Shown here piece after piece: positions 6,398 to 16,553 of a stretch of 64,000 nt of DNA (its first letter is position 1; every line of letters starts with the position of its first letter). Below the pieces are notes generated by a model. The model was not told the origin of the DNA. It worked only from the letters and a program-made list of their open reading frames with translations, and ran no database searches. The stretch lies in assembly GCA_965199905.1 (NCBI GenBank), contig OZ241366.1:3100001-3164000 (forward strand). Direction: 5' to 3'. Both the position numbers and the translations under genes were made by a program. The DNA is from Ilyomonas sp965199905 (GTDB lineage Bacteria; Bacteroidota; Bacteroidia; Chitinophagales; Chitinophagaceae).

Positions 6398-7996
6398 CAA
6401 GTCGATTTTGCTTCCTGCTTCCTGGTGAATCCAGCCTGTTTCCGTTTTTGCATAAGAAACAATATTGCTTAGTGTACTTTCATTATTTTCCTTATCAACA
6501 CTTGATACGGCAATATAACAACGTGCCCAGCCGGCGGGTATTTGCTGGCTGTAAACATTGAATGAAAACCGGTGCTTCGTTACTGAATCAACGGCTGAAA
6601 TAAAGAAGGGCGTATTGCCTAACGTTGCACTGTCGTTTGATATATACAACACATAGCTTTTAACAACTTCAGACGAGCCATTATCATTGATATCGCCATC
6701 TATTTTAATAATGTTTCCCAGCGATGTTTTATCATCTTTTGAATGCGCAATAAACGGCGCTACCGGTGCCGTCGTATCTATCCAGCTCATCGGTGGAACG
6801 ATAGCCGGCGTTTTGTAATAATGCAAGCGAAGGCTATCATTAAAGCCATTCGGATTTCGGTAAAAATCTTTACTGCTAAAGTAAATACTACCATCAATAT
6901 TCGGCGTTTCGCGGGTAAGCTGCAGCTCTTCCGGCAGCTCGCTTTTGTTGCGCCAAACAGTGGTTGAACCGGCGCGATACAATGCATGTCCTACAAAGAT
7001 TTGCTTACCATAACTATGCCCGCCCCACCAGTCGATCAGCGTTTGATAATCGCATAATCTGTGACCGATTTCCCAGTACAATTGCGGCGCTGCATAATCT
7101 ATCCAGCCTTCTTTCAGCCACAATAAAATATCGGCATATAAGTCATCGTAATTGGAGATGCCGGCGTGCGTATTACTGCCGGTGTTATCAGCACTTTGGT
7201 TGCGCCAGACACCAAACGGGCTCACACCAAATTTTACCATTGGCTTTACTGCAAGAATGGTTTCATGTATGCGTTTAATGATGCTATCGCAATTGCTGCG
7301 GCGCCAGTCTTTTAAATTCTTTCCTTTACCATATAAACGATACGATCGGTAGTCAGGAAACTCTTTACCGGCTGCGGGATAAGGATAAAAATAATCATCC
7401 ATGTGGATGCCATCCACATCATAGCGCGATACGATATCTTTTACCACATTGCTTACATAATCAATAACAGCCGGATTTCCGGGGTCGAATATTTTTTGCT
7501 TGTTGTAAGTGATAAACCAATCGGGATGTTGCCGTGTAATATGATTGGAAGCCACAGAAGAAGTGAACACGTTAAACACGGCCCGGTACGGATTAAGCCA
7601 CGCATGAAACTCCATACCACGCTTATGCGTTTCTTCAATCATAAACTGCAATGGATCGTAATAAGGCACCGGCGGCATGCCCTGTGTGCCGGTCAGGTAT
7701 TCGCTCCAGGGCTCGTACTGCGATTGATACAGCGCATCTGCTACAGGTCGTATCTGCATAATCACTGCATTTAGTCCATTGCGTTGGTGCATGTTCAGGA
7801 TGCGGATGAACTCGTCTTTCTGTTCCGTTACTGATAAGCCTTTTTTACTTGGCCAATCAATATTTTCTACACTGGCAATCCACACGGCTCGAAACTCGTA
7901 TTTAGGCTGGGAGAAAGCAGCAAGCGACCAGCCACAAGCCATGAGAAAAACAAAACAAGAAGGAAACCATTTTATGAAACAACCGGATTTGTACAT
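6377..7996 (-). CDS. GHL10/YngK-type family glycoside hydrolase, secreted
   Basis: The 539-aa protein has a signal peptide (residues 1-29, ending AAFSQ). A large TIM-barrel domain of the GHL10 (YngK-like) family covers about 33-350, with EFRAVWIASVENIDWPS, GLNAVIMQIRP, HAWLNPYR and YDVDGIHMDDYFYP; acidic residues in the last block are likely catalytic. The C-terminal ~150 residues resemble a fibronectin-III-like domain. The family is thought to act on cell-surface or peptidoglycan-type glycans, but the substrate is not readable here. It converges with and overlaps aat. Confidence 0.88.
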   Translation of the reverse strand: MYKSGCFIKWFPSCFVFLMACGWSLAAFSQPKYEFRAVWIASVENIDWPSKKGLSVTEQKDEFIRILNMHQRNGLNAVIMQIRPVADALYQSQYEPWSEYLTGTQGMPPVPYYDPLQFMIEETHKRGMEFHAWLNPYRAVFNVFTSSVASNHITRQHPDWFITYNKQKIFDPGNPAVIDYVSNVVKDIVSRYDVDGIHMDDYFYPYPAAGKEFPDYRSYRLYGKGKNLKDWRRSNCDSIIKRIHETILAVKPMVKFGVSPFGVWRNQSADNTGSNTHAGISNYDDLYADILLWLKEGWIDYAAPQLYWEIGHRLCDYQTLIDWWGGHSYGKQIFVGHALYRAGSTTVWRNKSELPEELQLTRETPNIDGSIYFSSKDFYRNPNGFNDSLRLHYYKTPAIVPPMSWIDTTAPVAPFIAHSKDDKTSLGNIIKIDGDINDNGSSEVVKSYVLYISNDSATLGNTPFFISAVDSVTKHRFSFNVYSQQIPAGWARCYIAVSSVDKENNESTLSNIVSYAKTETGWIHQEAGSKIDLSRNILR

Positions 7997-8141
7997 GCGC
8001 TTATAAACAGACGTTCAAAAGAAGTGACAGATTATGTAAGACGTCCTTTTTTGCTTTTTATTGGATGCAAAAGAAACCGGAAGAAAAGAGAAATAACGAG
8101 TTGGGTAAAAATTAATAAACCACTGATACTTTTCAATATGC

Positions 8142-9179
8142 TTATTGCATAGCATTTTTCTCTCTGAAAAAAGCTCTGACGCCTTCTCTTCCGCTTTGTA
8201 CAAACCGGGTTACTGTTTCATTAGAAATCTTTCTTACCCTGCCGGAAATGTTCAGGTTACTAATCATAATAGTGCGATGCAAAGAGGCGCTATCAGTAAG
8301 CTCCGGGTTGGGCTTATCAACAAGAGTATGATACATTGCCATAAAGTAGCTGCGCACTGTTGTAACGGGCAGCGGATAATTGCCTTTGTGTTCTTTACTG
8401 TATGCAATCTGCTCCGGCTTTTCCAGTATCAAGCCAAGCGTTTGGCTGTTCTGCTTTTTGTTATTCGCAGTTATGCAATCACCATATTTTTCATCATCAA
8501 AAATTGTGATTGGATAATTGCTTAACAAGCCGCCATCTGCCATCAAATGAACATGCCCTGTATCATTTCTTTTTACTAAAAAACCAGAATCGTTTATATA
8601 AACCGGCTGAAAATAAAGCGGCACCGACATGGAGATACGTACTGCATCTTTTATCTTCATGTCAGGATAGGTTTCGTAAGAAAATATGCGCATGCACTGA
8701 TAGGTAAGATCGCTTCCGGTAATGTATAAATCCTTATAATGTTTCGCGTCTTTCTGCTGGTGAAATTCGCGGAAGGTGATGTTGGCGTTTCCTGTTTTTC
8801 TTTTTATCAAAGTATCAATCCATGCCGTTACGGCTTTGCCTTTAAAGAATCCCAGTTTTGTTTTCATCCGGTGAAAGCCGCCTAATATAAAGCCGTCATT
8901 GAATGTTTTAAGAGGAATATTAGCCGCAATGGTTTTCATCTCTGCCGTTGTATAACCCGTTGCTAATAACATTGCTTGTATGGCGCCAACAGATGAGCCG
9001 CCAACGCGTTGTATATTTTGCAAAATGCCTAAGCTATCCAGCACTTCAAATGCACCCACATAAGCAAAGCCTTTTACGCCGCCGCCTTCCATAACGAGGT
9101 TTTGGTAGTGTGAAGATTGAGAAAAACTACTTATAAAAACAAAAATGAGAAGTAAGAAAAGAGAGATTTTTTTACCCAT
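8142..9179 (-). CDS. Patatin-like phospholipase, exported
   Basis: The 345-aa protein starts at MGKKIS, which gives a clean signal peptide ending SSFSQ; an upstream ATG at 9269 would add 30 residues that spoil it. Patatin motifs are the oxyanion loop GGGVKG (32-37), the nucleophile elbow GSSVG (61-65, Ser63) and the DGG of the dyad (ADGGLLSNYP). It is expected to hydrolyse lipid esters in the periplasm or outer membrane. The fragment of another gene lies directly upstream. Confidence 0.9.
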   Translation of the reverse strand: MGKKISLFLLLIFVFISSFSQSSHYQNLVMEGGGVKGFAYVGAFEVLDSLGILQNIQRVGGSSVGAIQAMLLATGYTTAEMKTIAANIPLKTFNDGFILGGFHRMKTKLGFFKGKAVTAWIDTLIKRKTGNANITFREFHQQKDAKHYKDLYITGSDLTYQCMRIFSYETYPDMKIKDAVRISMSVPLYFQPVYINDSGFLVKRNDTGHVHLMADGGLLSNYPITIFDDEKYGDCITANNKKQNSQTLGLILEKPEQIAYSKEHKGNYPLPVTTVRSYFMAMYHTLVDKPNPELTDSASLHRTIMISNLNISGRVRKISNETVTRFVQSGREGVRAFFREKNAMQ

Positions 9180-9250
9180 GCAAATTGAAATAAAAGAAGA
9201 GCGGTAAGCCTGATTTTCCTTTTTATAATAAATGATATAGTTGCTGTTAA

Positions 9251-9418
9251 TCAGGTATTGGTGTTCCATTCATCCCGGCTTTGCGAAACATAGTTTTGCA
9301 ACTCATCGGCTACTTTAAAAGAAAGATTGCCTAAGTATTTGTCAGATAAATTTTGTTCAGGCACTTTTTTCTTTTCTAAAACAGTAATGATATTCAACTC
9401 TTCTAAATCAGCCAGCAA
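9251..9418 (-). pseudogene. 3' remnant of a small gene (55 codons, no start)
   Basis: The minus strand encodes LLADLEELNIITVLEKKK, then DKYLGNLSFKVADELQNYV and SRDEWNTNT before a stop at 9251. The frame is closed by TAA immediately upstream at 9419-9421 and has no ATG. The composition and the LADLEE..I.VLEK...R.EW pattern recall C-termini of small Bacteroidota antitoxin-like proteins, but this is weak. The rest of 9180-9535 holds no gene. Confidence 0.4.
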
Positions 9419-9535
9419 TTATGCGCTTTACTGTTATTACTTTCTATTAAAACAGTTTCTATTAAATCCTCCTTTTATTAAAGAGAATTTTATCAGATTC
9501 AATTGACAATTACCAACATTTCAATTACCAATAAA

Positions 9536-10564
9536 TTACTCTTCCCACACCGTTAATCCTTCACTACAATTCGCGCAGATGTCAATGTTCTTGCGGCTTT
9601 GCATCATCTCACTGCGAAATTGTTTGTAATTATCGTTGTTCCATATTTCCTTGAATGATTGCGTTTTTAAATTGCCCAAACGATGCGCCGCATCCTTATC
9701 AAAACAACAAGGCACTACCAATCCGTCCCACGTAATTACGTTGGCATGCCATAGCTTCCAGCAGTGGTTTCCCAAGCCGCTTTTGCTCTTCATTTTTCCA
9801 TCTTTGCCCACGCGGTAACGACTGTATTTATCAATGCTCGGGATCAGCTTGTGCGGGTCGTTTTCATAATCATAAACCTGCGCGGTTTTAAAGCGAATCT
9901 GATCAACACCAATTTCTTTTGCCAGCTTTTTCACCTCTTCTATCTGGTGTTCGTTGGGCTTTACAACCAAGAACTGAAAAAACACAAACGGCGTTTTGCT
10001 GTTTAGTTCTTTTTTCCATTTTACAATGTTTCTCGCGCCCTGCAATACTTTGTCTAAGTTTCCACCCACGCGATATTGTTTATACACATCCTGCGTGGTG
10101 CCATCGATAGAAATAATCAACCTGTCTAAACCACTTTCCACTGTACGCTTCGCCTTCTCATCCGTTAAGTAATGCGCGTTGGTAGATGTGGCGGTATAAA
10201 TGCCTTTATCGTGCGCATATTTTACCATCTCTAAAAAGTCAGGATTCAGAAAAGGCTCGCCTTGAAAATAGAAGATGAGATACAACAGGTCTTTATAAAT
10301 ATCATCAATTGTTTGCCGGAAAAAATCCTTCTTCAGCATGCCGGTATCGCGTGTAAAGGCACGCAAACCACTTGGACATTCAGGGCAGCGAAGATTGCAG
10401 GAGGTTGTTGGTTCAAACGAAACAGAAATCGGGTATCCCCATTGCACCGGCTTCTTTTTTAGCTTTGTTAGCTGGTAGCTCAGTACCACTTTCGCAGCAT
10501 TCCAAAACCGGCGTGGCGTTAGTTTGGTCAGCAGGTTTACGGTATCGTTCCAATTGAAATACAT
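9536..10564 (-). CDS. Radical SAM/SPASM domain protein
   Basis: The 342-aa protein has the [4Fe-4S]-SAM motif C56-NLR-C60-PE-C63 and a TIM-barrel core (FQGEPFLNPDF, ISIDGTTQDVYKQYR). A C-terminal SPASM-type cluster region has HCWKLW, VPCCFDKD and CANC, which should bind auxiliary iron-sulfur clusters. Related proteins modify peptides or act in cofactor or cell-surface biosynthesis. There is no precursor peptide or partner nearby, so the substrate is unknown. TATCTTTG ends 5 nt before the ATG. Confidence 0.9.
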   Translation of the reverse strand: MYFNWNDTVNLLTKLTPRRFWNAAKVVLSYQLTKLKKKPVQWGYPISVSFEPTTSCNLRCPECPSGLRAFTRDTGMLKKDFFRQTIDDIYKDLLYLIFYFQGEPFLNPDFLEMVKYAHDKGIYTATSTNAHYLTDEKAKRTVESGLDRLIISIDGTTQDVYKQYRVGGNLDKVLQGARNIVKWKKELNSKTPFVFFQFLVVKPNEHQIEEVKKLAKEIGVDQIRFKTAQVYDYENDPHKLIPSIDKYSRYRVGKDGKMKSKSGLGNHCWKLWHANVITWDGLVVPCCFDKDAAHRLGNLKTQSFKEIWNNDNYKQFRSEMMQSRKNIDICANCSEGLTVWEE

Positions 10565-10569
10565 ATGAA

Positions 10570-10577
10570 CAAAGATA
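10570..10577 (-). promoter_or_regulatory. Candidate leaderless promoter of the radical SAM gene
   Basis: The minus strand reads TATCTTTG, then 5 nt, then the ATG at 10564, the same geometry as clpS. Confidence 0.5.
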
Positions 10578-10719
10578 AACGGAGTTTTGAGGAGAGGCTC
10601 CTGATTTTAGGATGATAAATGTTAATGATGAAGGTACCAGCTATGAGCCATTAAGGAAATCGAATATAACGTGATTCTTAATGATGCACATTCACGAAAG
10701 TAAAAATCTCTGTTCGCTA

Positions 10720-12024
10720 CTAAGCAGCAGAGGTTGTGTCTCTTTTTACCCGGTTCTCTTTCAATCGCGGCGCATACCAGTAAAGAACAATACCAGCAAT
10801 GATTAGTAATGAAGAAATCAGTTCAGCCTGCGTTGGATGAAAACCCAAAATGCTATAGCGTGTGTTTACTCTTATCTTCTCAATAAAAAAGCGCTCCACG
10901 CCATTTACAAATAAATATATAGCAAACAGCCGCCCGGCAACATTCACTTTTTTGCGGATGCGCCACAGGAACAGGCAGAGCAATAAACCCATTATAATTT
11001 CATATAACGGCGTTGGAAAAACAGGCAGAGGAAGATAGTTGCAATAGTCGTCCCACGTGCAATGCTGCAATGGAATTCCTTCGTGGTTTACGTTGTGCGT
11101 ATAAGTGAAGGCAAACATCCAGTCGGGCAAGCCGGCAAATGCTTTTACCGGCACATGCTGCACAGCCCCGGTTGATGAAATATGATCGGCATAAATACTT
11201 TGATAGCGGCTAAGCTGCAAATCAAATTCGCCGGGCTTTGCCAGCACCACTTTTCCATCGCCGTTGCTTATATAAGCACTGTTCAGAATTCCCCAGTCGC
11301 CATCGCCCGCTACCTGGCAGCCAACGCGCCCCCAGCCGTAGGCAAACATCAATCCCGGCGCAATAGCATCGCAGAGATGCACATACGAGAAGTGATGCTT
11401 TTTTGCATAAAAATAAATAGCAGTTGCGGCTACAATCAGCCCGCCGTAAAAGGTGAGGCCGCTGCGCGAAAACAGGTTGCCAATCGGATCTTCAATAAAG
11501 CGATCCCAGTTCTCAAGGTTGTCGAAAACTTTAGCACCGGCAAAGCCGGCGATGAAAGCAATGATCACCAGGTCTCCTACCCGGTCGCTTGGCCAAATCT
11601 TAAGAATGCGTTCTTCGGGCTTGGCTAATTTTTCCTTATTTTTTGCCTGCCAGCGTAAAAAACAAAGTAAACCACCCAGCACCACGCCACCTATCAGGCT
11701 TCCCTGGGCAGAGAATAAAAACCCTTGCGGATCGTTTAGTGCGCTTGGCGTTATAAATAAACCCAGCAATTTAAAACCGAACAAAAAGCCAACAATAAAA
11801 TTGCTGATGAGCTCGCCTACATTAGCCGGCTCGCCTACGGTTATTTTAGTTTCGGTATAAAAGAGCAAACCTTGCCCCTGCTTTCGTTGCAGCTCTTTTG
11901 TCAGCAGCCAGGCGCATCCCAAAAATGAGATGGCTACCATAAAGCCAAACGTATTAATGACCTTAAGAAATGGCAGGCTGATGTTGAAAACATCTTTAAA
12001 GAAATAGTATAAGTTAGGATACAT
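10720..12024 (-). CDS. lgt: Prolipoprotein diacylglyceryl transferase
   Basis: The 434-aa inner-membrane enzyme adds diacylglycerol to the lipobox cysteine of prelipoproteins. Several transmembrane helices are visible, plus SGLTFYGGLI (188-197) and the signature YGWGRVGCQVAGDGDWG (from 229) with the essential Arg. It is longer than E. coli Lgt; the extra length is an N-terminal extension and an internal loop (about 245-330), as in other Bacteroidota. It would process the many lipoproteins encoded in this window. Confidence 0.95.
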   Translation of the reverse strand: MYPNLYYFFKDVFNISLPFLKVINTFGFMVAISFLGCAWLLTKELQRKQGQGLLFYTETKITVGEPANVGELISNFIVGFLFGFKLLGLFITPSALNDPQGFLFSAQGSLIGGVVLGGLLCFLRWQAKNKEKLAKPEERILKIWPSDRVGDLVIIAFIAGFAGAKVFDNLENWDRFIEDPIGNLFSRSGLTFYGGLIVAATAIYFYAKKHHFSYVHLCDAIAPGLMFAYGWGRVGCQVAGDGDWGILNSAYISNGDGKVVLAKPGEFDLQLSRYQSIYADHISSTGAVQHVPVKAFAGLPDWMFAFTYTHNVNHEGIPLQHCTWDDYCNYLPLPVFPTPLYEIIMGLLLCLFLWRIRKKVNVAGRLFAIYLFVNGVERFFIEKIRVNTRYSILGFHPTQAELISSLLIIAGIVLYWYAPRLKENRVKRDTTSAA

Positions 12025-12264
12025 GAACCGCTGTTGTTGTAAAAGGCTGCAAGTTTACACAAAAGAGAGTATTTATTGTTGATTGGTAATTGTTAATGGT
12101 GAATTGAAAGGCAAGCTTAGAAGTGACTTTCATAAAAGAAGCGTAGTGCAACCGTGATGATGTGTTGATAAAACCTGGTGACACAAATACATTCTTAACA
12201 GAAAAAAAGAAGCTACATTCCTGTTGCTGTTTTATTTTCATCGCTCATTATTCATTACATAATT

Positions 12265-12894
12265 ATGCGTACACTGTTTTTCATACTCACTTTGCTTTCC
12301 TTCATCGCTGCCAATGCGCAGGACGATGCGCCTGATTTGCGCAGCAAAAAAGACAACTTTAAAAAAGTAATGGAGAAAGATGTGCGCAGCGATGCGGCTA
12401 CTTTTACCATGTCGGGTATTGATGAAAGTGTGGGGAAATTGCCATTAACTTCTATACCGGTAACGAGCTATACCCGCAACGATATTCACTTTGAAGGAAG
12501 CGGCATCAGTGTGGTTATTACAGCCGGCAACTTCGAGGCGGCTAAACACAAGCTCACGTATTCCGATAAGTATCTTATCAAAATAAATAACAAAGGGTAT
12601 TACGGCAGGTACACCGAAGTGCCGAAGCATACTATTGCATCTGTACAAGTAATGATTGACAAGGATAGCGTTGCCATTCCTGCTGCCGCTTATTTCGATT
12701 TATACAACCCGGCATTTACTTACAGCGATGGCAGCCAGGTAAAAACGTTTACCGGTGTGTATCAAAGTGCTGATAAAAGAAAAGTGTACATCTACATGCT
12801 GAACCGCGATGAACTGGGAAGCTATGAGGTAACTTGGGTGATTCAGGATAAAAAATACCTGCGAAGGATTGTTGATTTTGGATTTTTGAAATGA
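12265..12894 (+). CDS. Unknown secreted protein
   Basis: The 209-aa protein has a signal peptide (1-18, ending AANAQ). The mature part is mostly beta strand, with no catalytic motif and no lipobox, so it is probably periplasmic or secreted. The family is not recognised. It is transcribed divergently from lgt and ends at a bidirectional terminator. Confidence 0.75.
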   Translation: MRTLFFILTLLSFIAANAQDDAPDLRSKKDNFKKVMEKDVRSDAATFTMSGIDESVGKLPLTSIPVTSYTRNDIHFEGSGISVVITAGNFEAAKHKLTYSDKYLIKINNKGYYGRYTEVPKHTIASVQVMIDKDSVAIPAAAYFDLYNPAFTYSDGSQVKTFTGVYQSADKRKVYIYMLNRDELGSYEVTWVIQDKKYLRRIVDFGFLK

Positions 12895-12932
12895 TATTAT
12901 TTATAGCAAACGCATTAAGTTGTTTTATAAAA

Positions 12933-12966
12933 AAAGGGATAAGAAGGCAAATCTTCTTATCCCTTT
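12933..12966. terminator. Bidirectional terminator
   Basis: AAAGGGATAAGAAG and CTTCTTATCCCTTT pair perfectly around a 6-nt loop with A/T runs on both sides. It lies between the secreted protein gene (+) and the receptor gene (-), which converge here. Confidence 0.85.
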
Positions 12967-13012
12967 CGTTTTCCAATATTTTCTTTAAGCCACGCACTTA
13001 AATGAAAACAAA

Positions 13013-15637
13013 TTATCCGCCCTGTCCCATCATATCTGATCCTGATGCATCTGAGTTACGATTGCTCTTGCGTTTAAACAAGCTGGCATCAAACTTACCA
13101 AAGCGGTAGTTGATATTTAGTCGTACTACCTGCGGGTCACGGCGGCGCTTAGATACCTGGGTAAAATATTCTGAGCTTGTAAAATCGGCTCTTGAATACG
13201 TCTTGTATAATTGTGTACGGGCAAAATCATTCATACCAAGCGTAACGGCAAGCACATTGCCACCTTTAAAATTCCACTCTTTGCGGATGGCAGCATCAAA
13301 ACTATAACGCGGGTACACAAAGCCCTGTGCCGAGCTGCTGGGTCCGCCCCAGCCGCCACCGCCACCACCGTTGCGCGCACTGCCTGAGCTGGCCGATAAA
13401 ATTGTTTTGGAAGTATAATCGCCGGATAACTGTACCGACAAGCCTTTCTTTAACCGGATGTTGTTGTTCAGTTTTGCAAAATAACTCCACTGGCTCTGGT
13501 TTACGGTGCTTTTCAAATTTTGACCTCCGTTAATTTCAGAGTTAAAGAAATTAATATTTGCCGTCATATCCCATATTTTGGCAATGGTGATACGGTTGGT
13601 TAATTCGATCCCATATACATTGCTGCTTTGCGCATTTACATAGGTAAAAAAGTTTACGCTGTCTGCCTTATTAATAGTTGTATCCGGGTTGGCGCCACGA
13701 TAGAAATAATTGGTCAGCAGGTTTGTATTATGCTTGTAGTAAGCCGATATCAGCAGGTTGGCTCCTTTTGTATAAATATTACTATAGTTTACCTCGAAAG
13801 AGTTGGTAAACTCCGGACGCAATTCCGGGTTGCCGATAGACAGGTTAAGCGGATCGGTGTTATCAATAAACGGCAGCAACTGCCAGAAATTCGGGCGGTT
13901 GATACGCCGGGAATAATTTGCCTGAAAATCCTGCTTCTCATCTATTTGATAAGTAATAAAGGCGCTTGGGAAAAGGCTGATAGGATACTTAATATTGAAC
14001 GAAGAGTCTTTGCCCAGCAGCGTACCCTGGTAATTTGAGCTTTCTGCCCGCAGGCCTACCTGGTAGTTCCACTTCTTTGCCTTCAGGCTAAATGTACCAT
14101 AAGCTGCGTACACACGGTCATCAAACTTATACTGACTGCTGATGTTTTGCAACAGCTTGTAATCTGTTGTACCATCATTAGCCACATACTGCAGGTTATC
14201 ATTTAAAAAACTGCGCAAAGCCACGCGGGCGCCGGCTTCCAGCTTCATCTTATCAGTTATCGGATTTTCATAATCAGTTTGGATAGTCGTAAACCGGTTG
14301 TAGCCGCCGCCGTCTATTTTCTGCAGGTAGGGGTTGTATTTAAGCAACCCGGTAGCTGTATAATAGTTTGTTGCATAGTTGCCGGTATTGCTATTCTTAC
14401 TGGAGTTATAGTTTACGTCGGCGGTAATATCATGACCTTCTTTGGCAAAATTGTGCTTATAGCTAAACTGCCCGCCAAAATTGTTGAACTGGCGTTGTGT
14501 GTTTGCATTGCGAAGGCTCTTCGTGAGTAAAGAACCTGTAATATTGCTGTCAATTGTCTGATCTTCATAAGAGTTAAACTCGCCATGCACATAGCTGCCG
14601 GATGCGCTGAAGGTATTTCGGTTATCTGCAAAAAAATCAAGTCCGCCACGGAAAAAAGCAAACGTGCCCGGGCTGGTACCTTTTGAAAACTGATGTACCT
14701 GGTTAGTAAGCACGTCATCAGTAAAATTATCCCGGTCTATCAGGTTTGTATATCTTGATTTTCGCTGATTCACATTGGCACTTAAGGAATAGTTGAATTT
14801 ATTCTGCCGCAGGTTGAAATCGCCACCCGCATTTACCCTGCCTCTCGAGTCGGCACCGGCGCGGATATTTCCATTATATCCCGACTTCCGGTTTTTCTTC
14901 AGCACAATATTCAGGATACCTGCATTGCCGCCCGAAGCATCATATTTAGCAGATGGATTGGTTACAAGTTCTACTCTGTCAATAATATCGGCTGGTATCT
15001 GGTCAAGCGTCAGCGTTGTAGGTCTGCCATCGATAAAAATGGTTGGGGCAGCGTTGCGCAGTGTTACGTTGCCATCCACATCTACGTTCAGCGATGGAAT
15101 TTGCTTCATCACTTCGGTAGCCGTTTGCCCGGTGGTTACTATATTTTTATCTACGTTAAATATTTTTCTGTCGACACCCATTTCAAAGAATGGCTTGGCG
15201 GAAGATGTTACCACTACGCCGGCCAGCGTAGCCTGGGAAGCTTCCAGTTTAATATTCCCTAAATCCTTATCTGCACTGCCACGGTTAAGGCTTACCGGCA
15301 TTGTAACATCTGTATAGCCAATATTTGTAATCCGAAGCGTCAGTTTTCCCCTGATAATAATGTTGTCAAAACTAAAATCTCCGTTGGCTTCTGTAAAGCC
15401 GGTTCCCACTGGTATGTCGCGCGCTGCGCTGGTACTGTCCGTTACAGAGCGTACAAGTTGCACGGTAGCGCCATTAAGCCCTTTATTAGTTTTGCTATCC
15501 ACTATTTTTCCATAAAAATGACCTGTGGCATTGCCACCGAAACCGCCACCCTGAGAACGACCACCTCCCTGCGGTGGCTGGGCATAGGTGTAACTAAGCG
15601 ATAACAAGGTTATCAGGATTAGAAATAAAAACTTCAT
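13013..15637 (-). CDS. TonB-dependent-receptor-like outer membrane beta-barrel protein
   Basis: The 874-aa protein has a signal peptide (1-19), a Gly/Gln-rich stretch, a carboxypeptidase-D-like regulatory domain (about 40-135), a plug domain (about 140-250; ATEVMKQIPSLNVDVDG, IFIDGRPTTL, ASGGNAGILNIVLKK) and a large outer membrane beta-barrel of the OMP_b-brl_3 type. No SusD gene is adjacent, so it is not a classical SusCD pair. A second Gly-rich loop (NGGGGGGWGGP) occurs inside the barrel. The ligand cannot be inferred. Confidence 0.9.
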   Translation of the reverse strand: MKFLFLILITLLSLSYTYAQPPQGGGRSQGGGFGGNATGHFYGKIVDSKTNKGLNGATVQLVRSVTDSTSAARDIPVGTGFTEANGDFSFDNIIIRGKLTLRITNIGYTDVTMPVSLNRGSADKDLGNIKLEASQATLAGVVVTSSAKPFFEMGVDRKIFNVDKNIVTTGQTATEVMKQIPSLNVDVDGNVTLRNAAPTIFIDGRPTTLTLDQIPADIIDRVELVTNPSAKYDASGGNAGILNIVLKKNRKSGYNGNIRAGADSRGRVNAGGDFNLRQNKFNYSLSANVNQRKSRYTNLIDRDNFTDDVLTNQVHQFSKGTSPGTFAFFRGGLDFFADNRNTFSASGSYVHGEFNSYEDQTIDSNITGSLLTKSLRNANTQRQFNNFGGQFSYKHNFAKEGHDITADVNYNSSKNSNTGNYATNYYTATGLLKYNPYLQKIDGGGYNRFTTIQTDYENPITDKMKLEAGARVALRSFLNDNLQYVANDGTTDYKLLQNISSQYKFDDRVYAAYGTFSLKAKKWNYQVGLRAESSNYQGTLLGKDSSFNIKYPISLFPSAFITYQIDEKQDFQANYSRRINRPNFWQLLPFIDNTDPLNLSIGNPELRPEFTNSFEVNYSNIYTKGANLLISAYYKHNTNLLTNYFYRGANPDTTINKADSVNFFTYVNAQSSNVYGIELTNRITIAKIWDMTANINFFNSEINGGQNLKSTVNQSQWSYFAKLNNNIRLKKGLSVQLSGDYTSKTILSASSGSARNGGGGGGWGGPSSSAQGFVYPRYSFDAAIRKEWNFKGGNVLAVTLGMNDFARTQLYKTYSRADFTSSEYFTQVSKRRRDPQVVRLNINYRFGKFDASLFKRKSNRNSDASGSDMMGQGG

Positions 15638-15795
15638 ATATGTTGATTAAATAAAATGACGGCTTTTTTACCAATAGAACCGAAATTCTTATTATGGACG
15701 ATAAAGCAAGTAGTATGCAAGAAAAGTGGCAAAGAATACGAAAGTGCGGCAGGAAGGTTTGACGTTATAAAAATATCGGCTATCTCTCTATTCCG

Positions 15796-16347
15796 TTAGG
15801 CAATCAGTGTTAATAAAATGTATACACAGCCGCATAAAAAACCGGTAAGAACGCAAGCATAATCTACAACCTGCATTGGCTTTTTTAATAATGATGCAAC
15901 GGATTGGCTGGAAACAGAATCCAGTTTTGCAGAAACAAGCCGGCTTATATCGAGATCATTTTTTACACCGGTGAGATATTGTTGTATCAACGCAGGGAAA
16001 AGTTCTTTCAGCTCCTTCATAAAAATGCTTTTCATGTCTGCCACCAGCTTATCGCTGATGAACATTGCCAACATTGGCATGGCAGCCGGCAATTTTACCC
16101 GAAGAAAATTTTCAATGTGCTCGTCGGCAAAGGGCAATATCTTTTCTATGCTTTCCGGGTTGGTAAGTGTTTCCTCAATACTATCGAAAGAAAATTGGTT
16201 TGCCACATAATTACCGACGGCTTTGCCAATGCTGTTTCTTTTTTTTAAAATAGCAGACAAGTACATTGATACAGCCACTTTTGCCACCAGCCAGCCAACG
16301 ACAGCAAACAGAAAAGGAATGAGGTAATATATCCAGGCTGAAAGCAT
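15796..16347 (-). CDS. DUF445-like membrane-anchored protein
   Basis: The 183-aa protein has transmembrane helices at both ends and a polar helical middle (SIEETLTNPESIEKILPF, LRVKLPAAMPMLAMFISDK) that resembles DUF445 proteins. The start at 16347 is chosen because the longest open frame would begin at 16380 inside the terminator hairpin of the tRNA gene. Function unknown. Confidence 0.6.
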   Translation of the reverse strand: MLSAWIYYLIPFLFAVVGWLVAKVAVSMYLSAILKKRNSIGKAVGNYVANQFSFDSIEETLTNPESIEKILPFADEHIENFLRVKLPAAMPMLAMFISDKLVADMKSIFMKELKELFPALIQQYLTGVKNDLDISRLVSAKLDSVSSQSVASLLKKPMQVVDYACVLTGFLCGCVYILLTLIA

Positions 16348-16365
16348 ATAAATGTGTTTGAAACG

Positions 16366-16396
16366 ATAAAGCCTCCGCAAAATACGGAGGCTTTAT
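16366..16396 (-). terminator. Terminator after tRNA-His
   Basis: ATAAAGCCTCCG and CGGAGGCTTTAT pair perfectly around a 7-nt loop, starting 9 nt after the mature 3' end of tRNA-His on the minus strand. Confidence 0.8.
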
Positions 16397-16404
16397 TTTC
16401 TATG

Positions 16405-16479
<75 letters not shown>

Positions 16480-16553
16480 GTGCAAGGGGTGCAAATGTAG
16501 AAAAATCTTGTTATTGTGGTTCATTTTGATTGTAAAAAATAGAACACTTTATC

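Noticed and set aside
12014..12241. 75-aa minus-strand frame upstream of lgt
   Set aside because: It overlaps the lgt start and has no conserved features; the interval is better read as a divergent promoter region.
13013..15637. SusC-type receptor of a polysaccharide locus
   Set aside because: The barrel is of the OMP_b-brl_3 type and no SusD-like lipoprotein gene is adjacent, so a glycan-uptake role is not supported.
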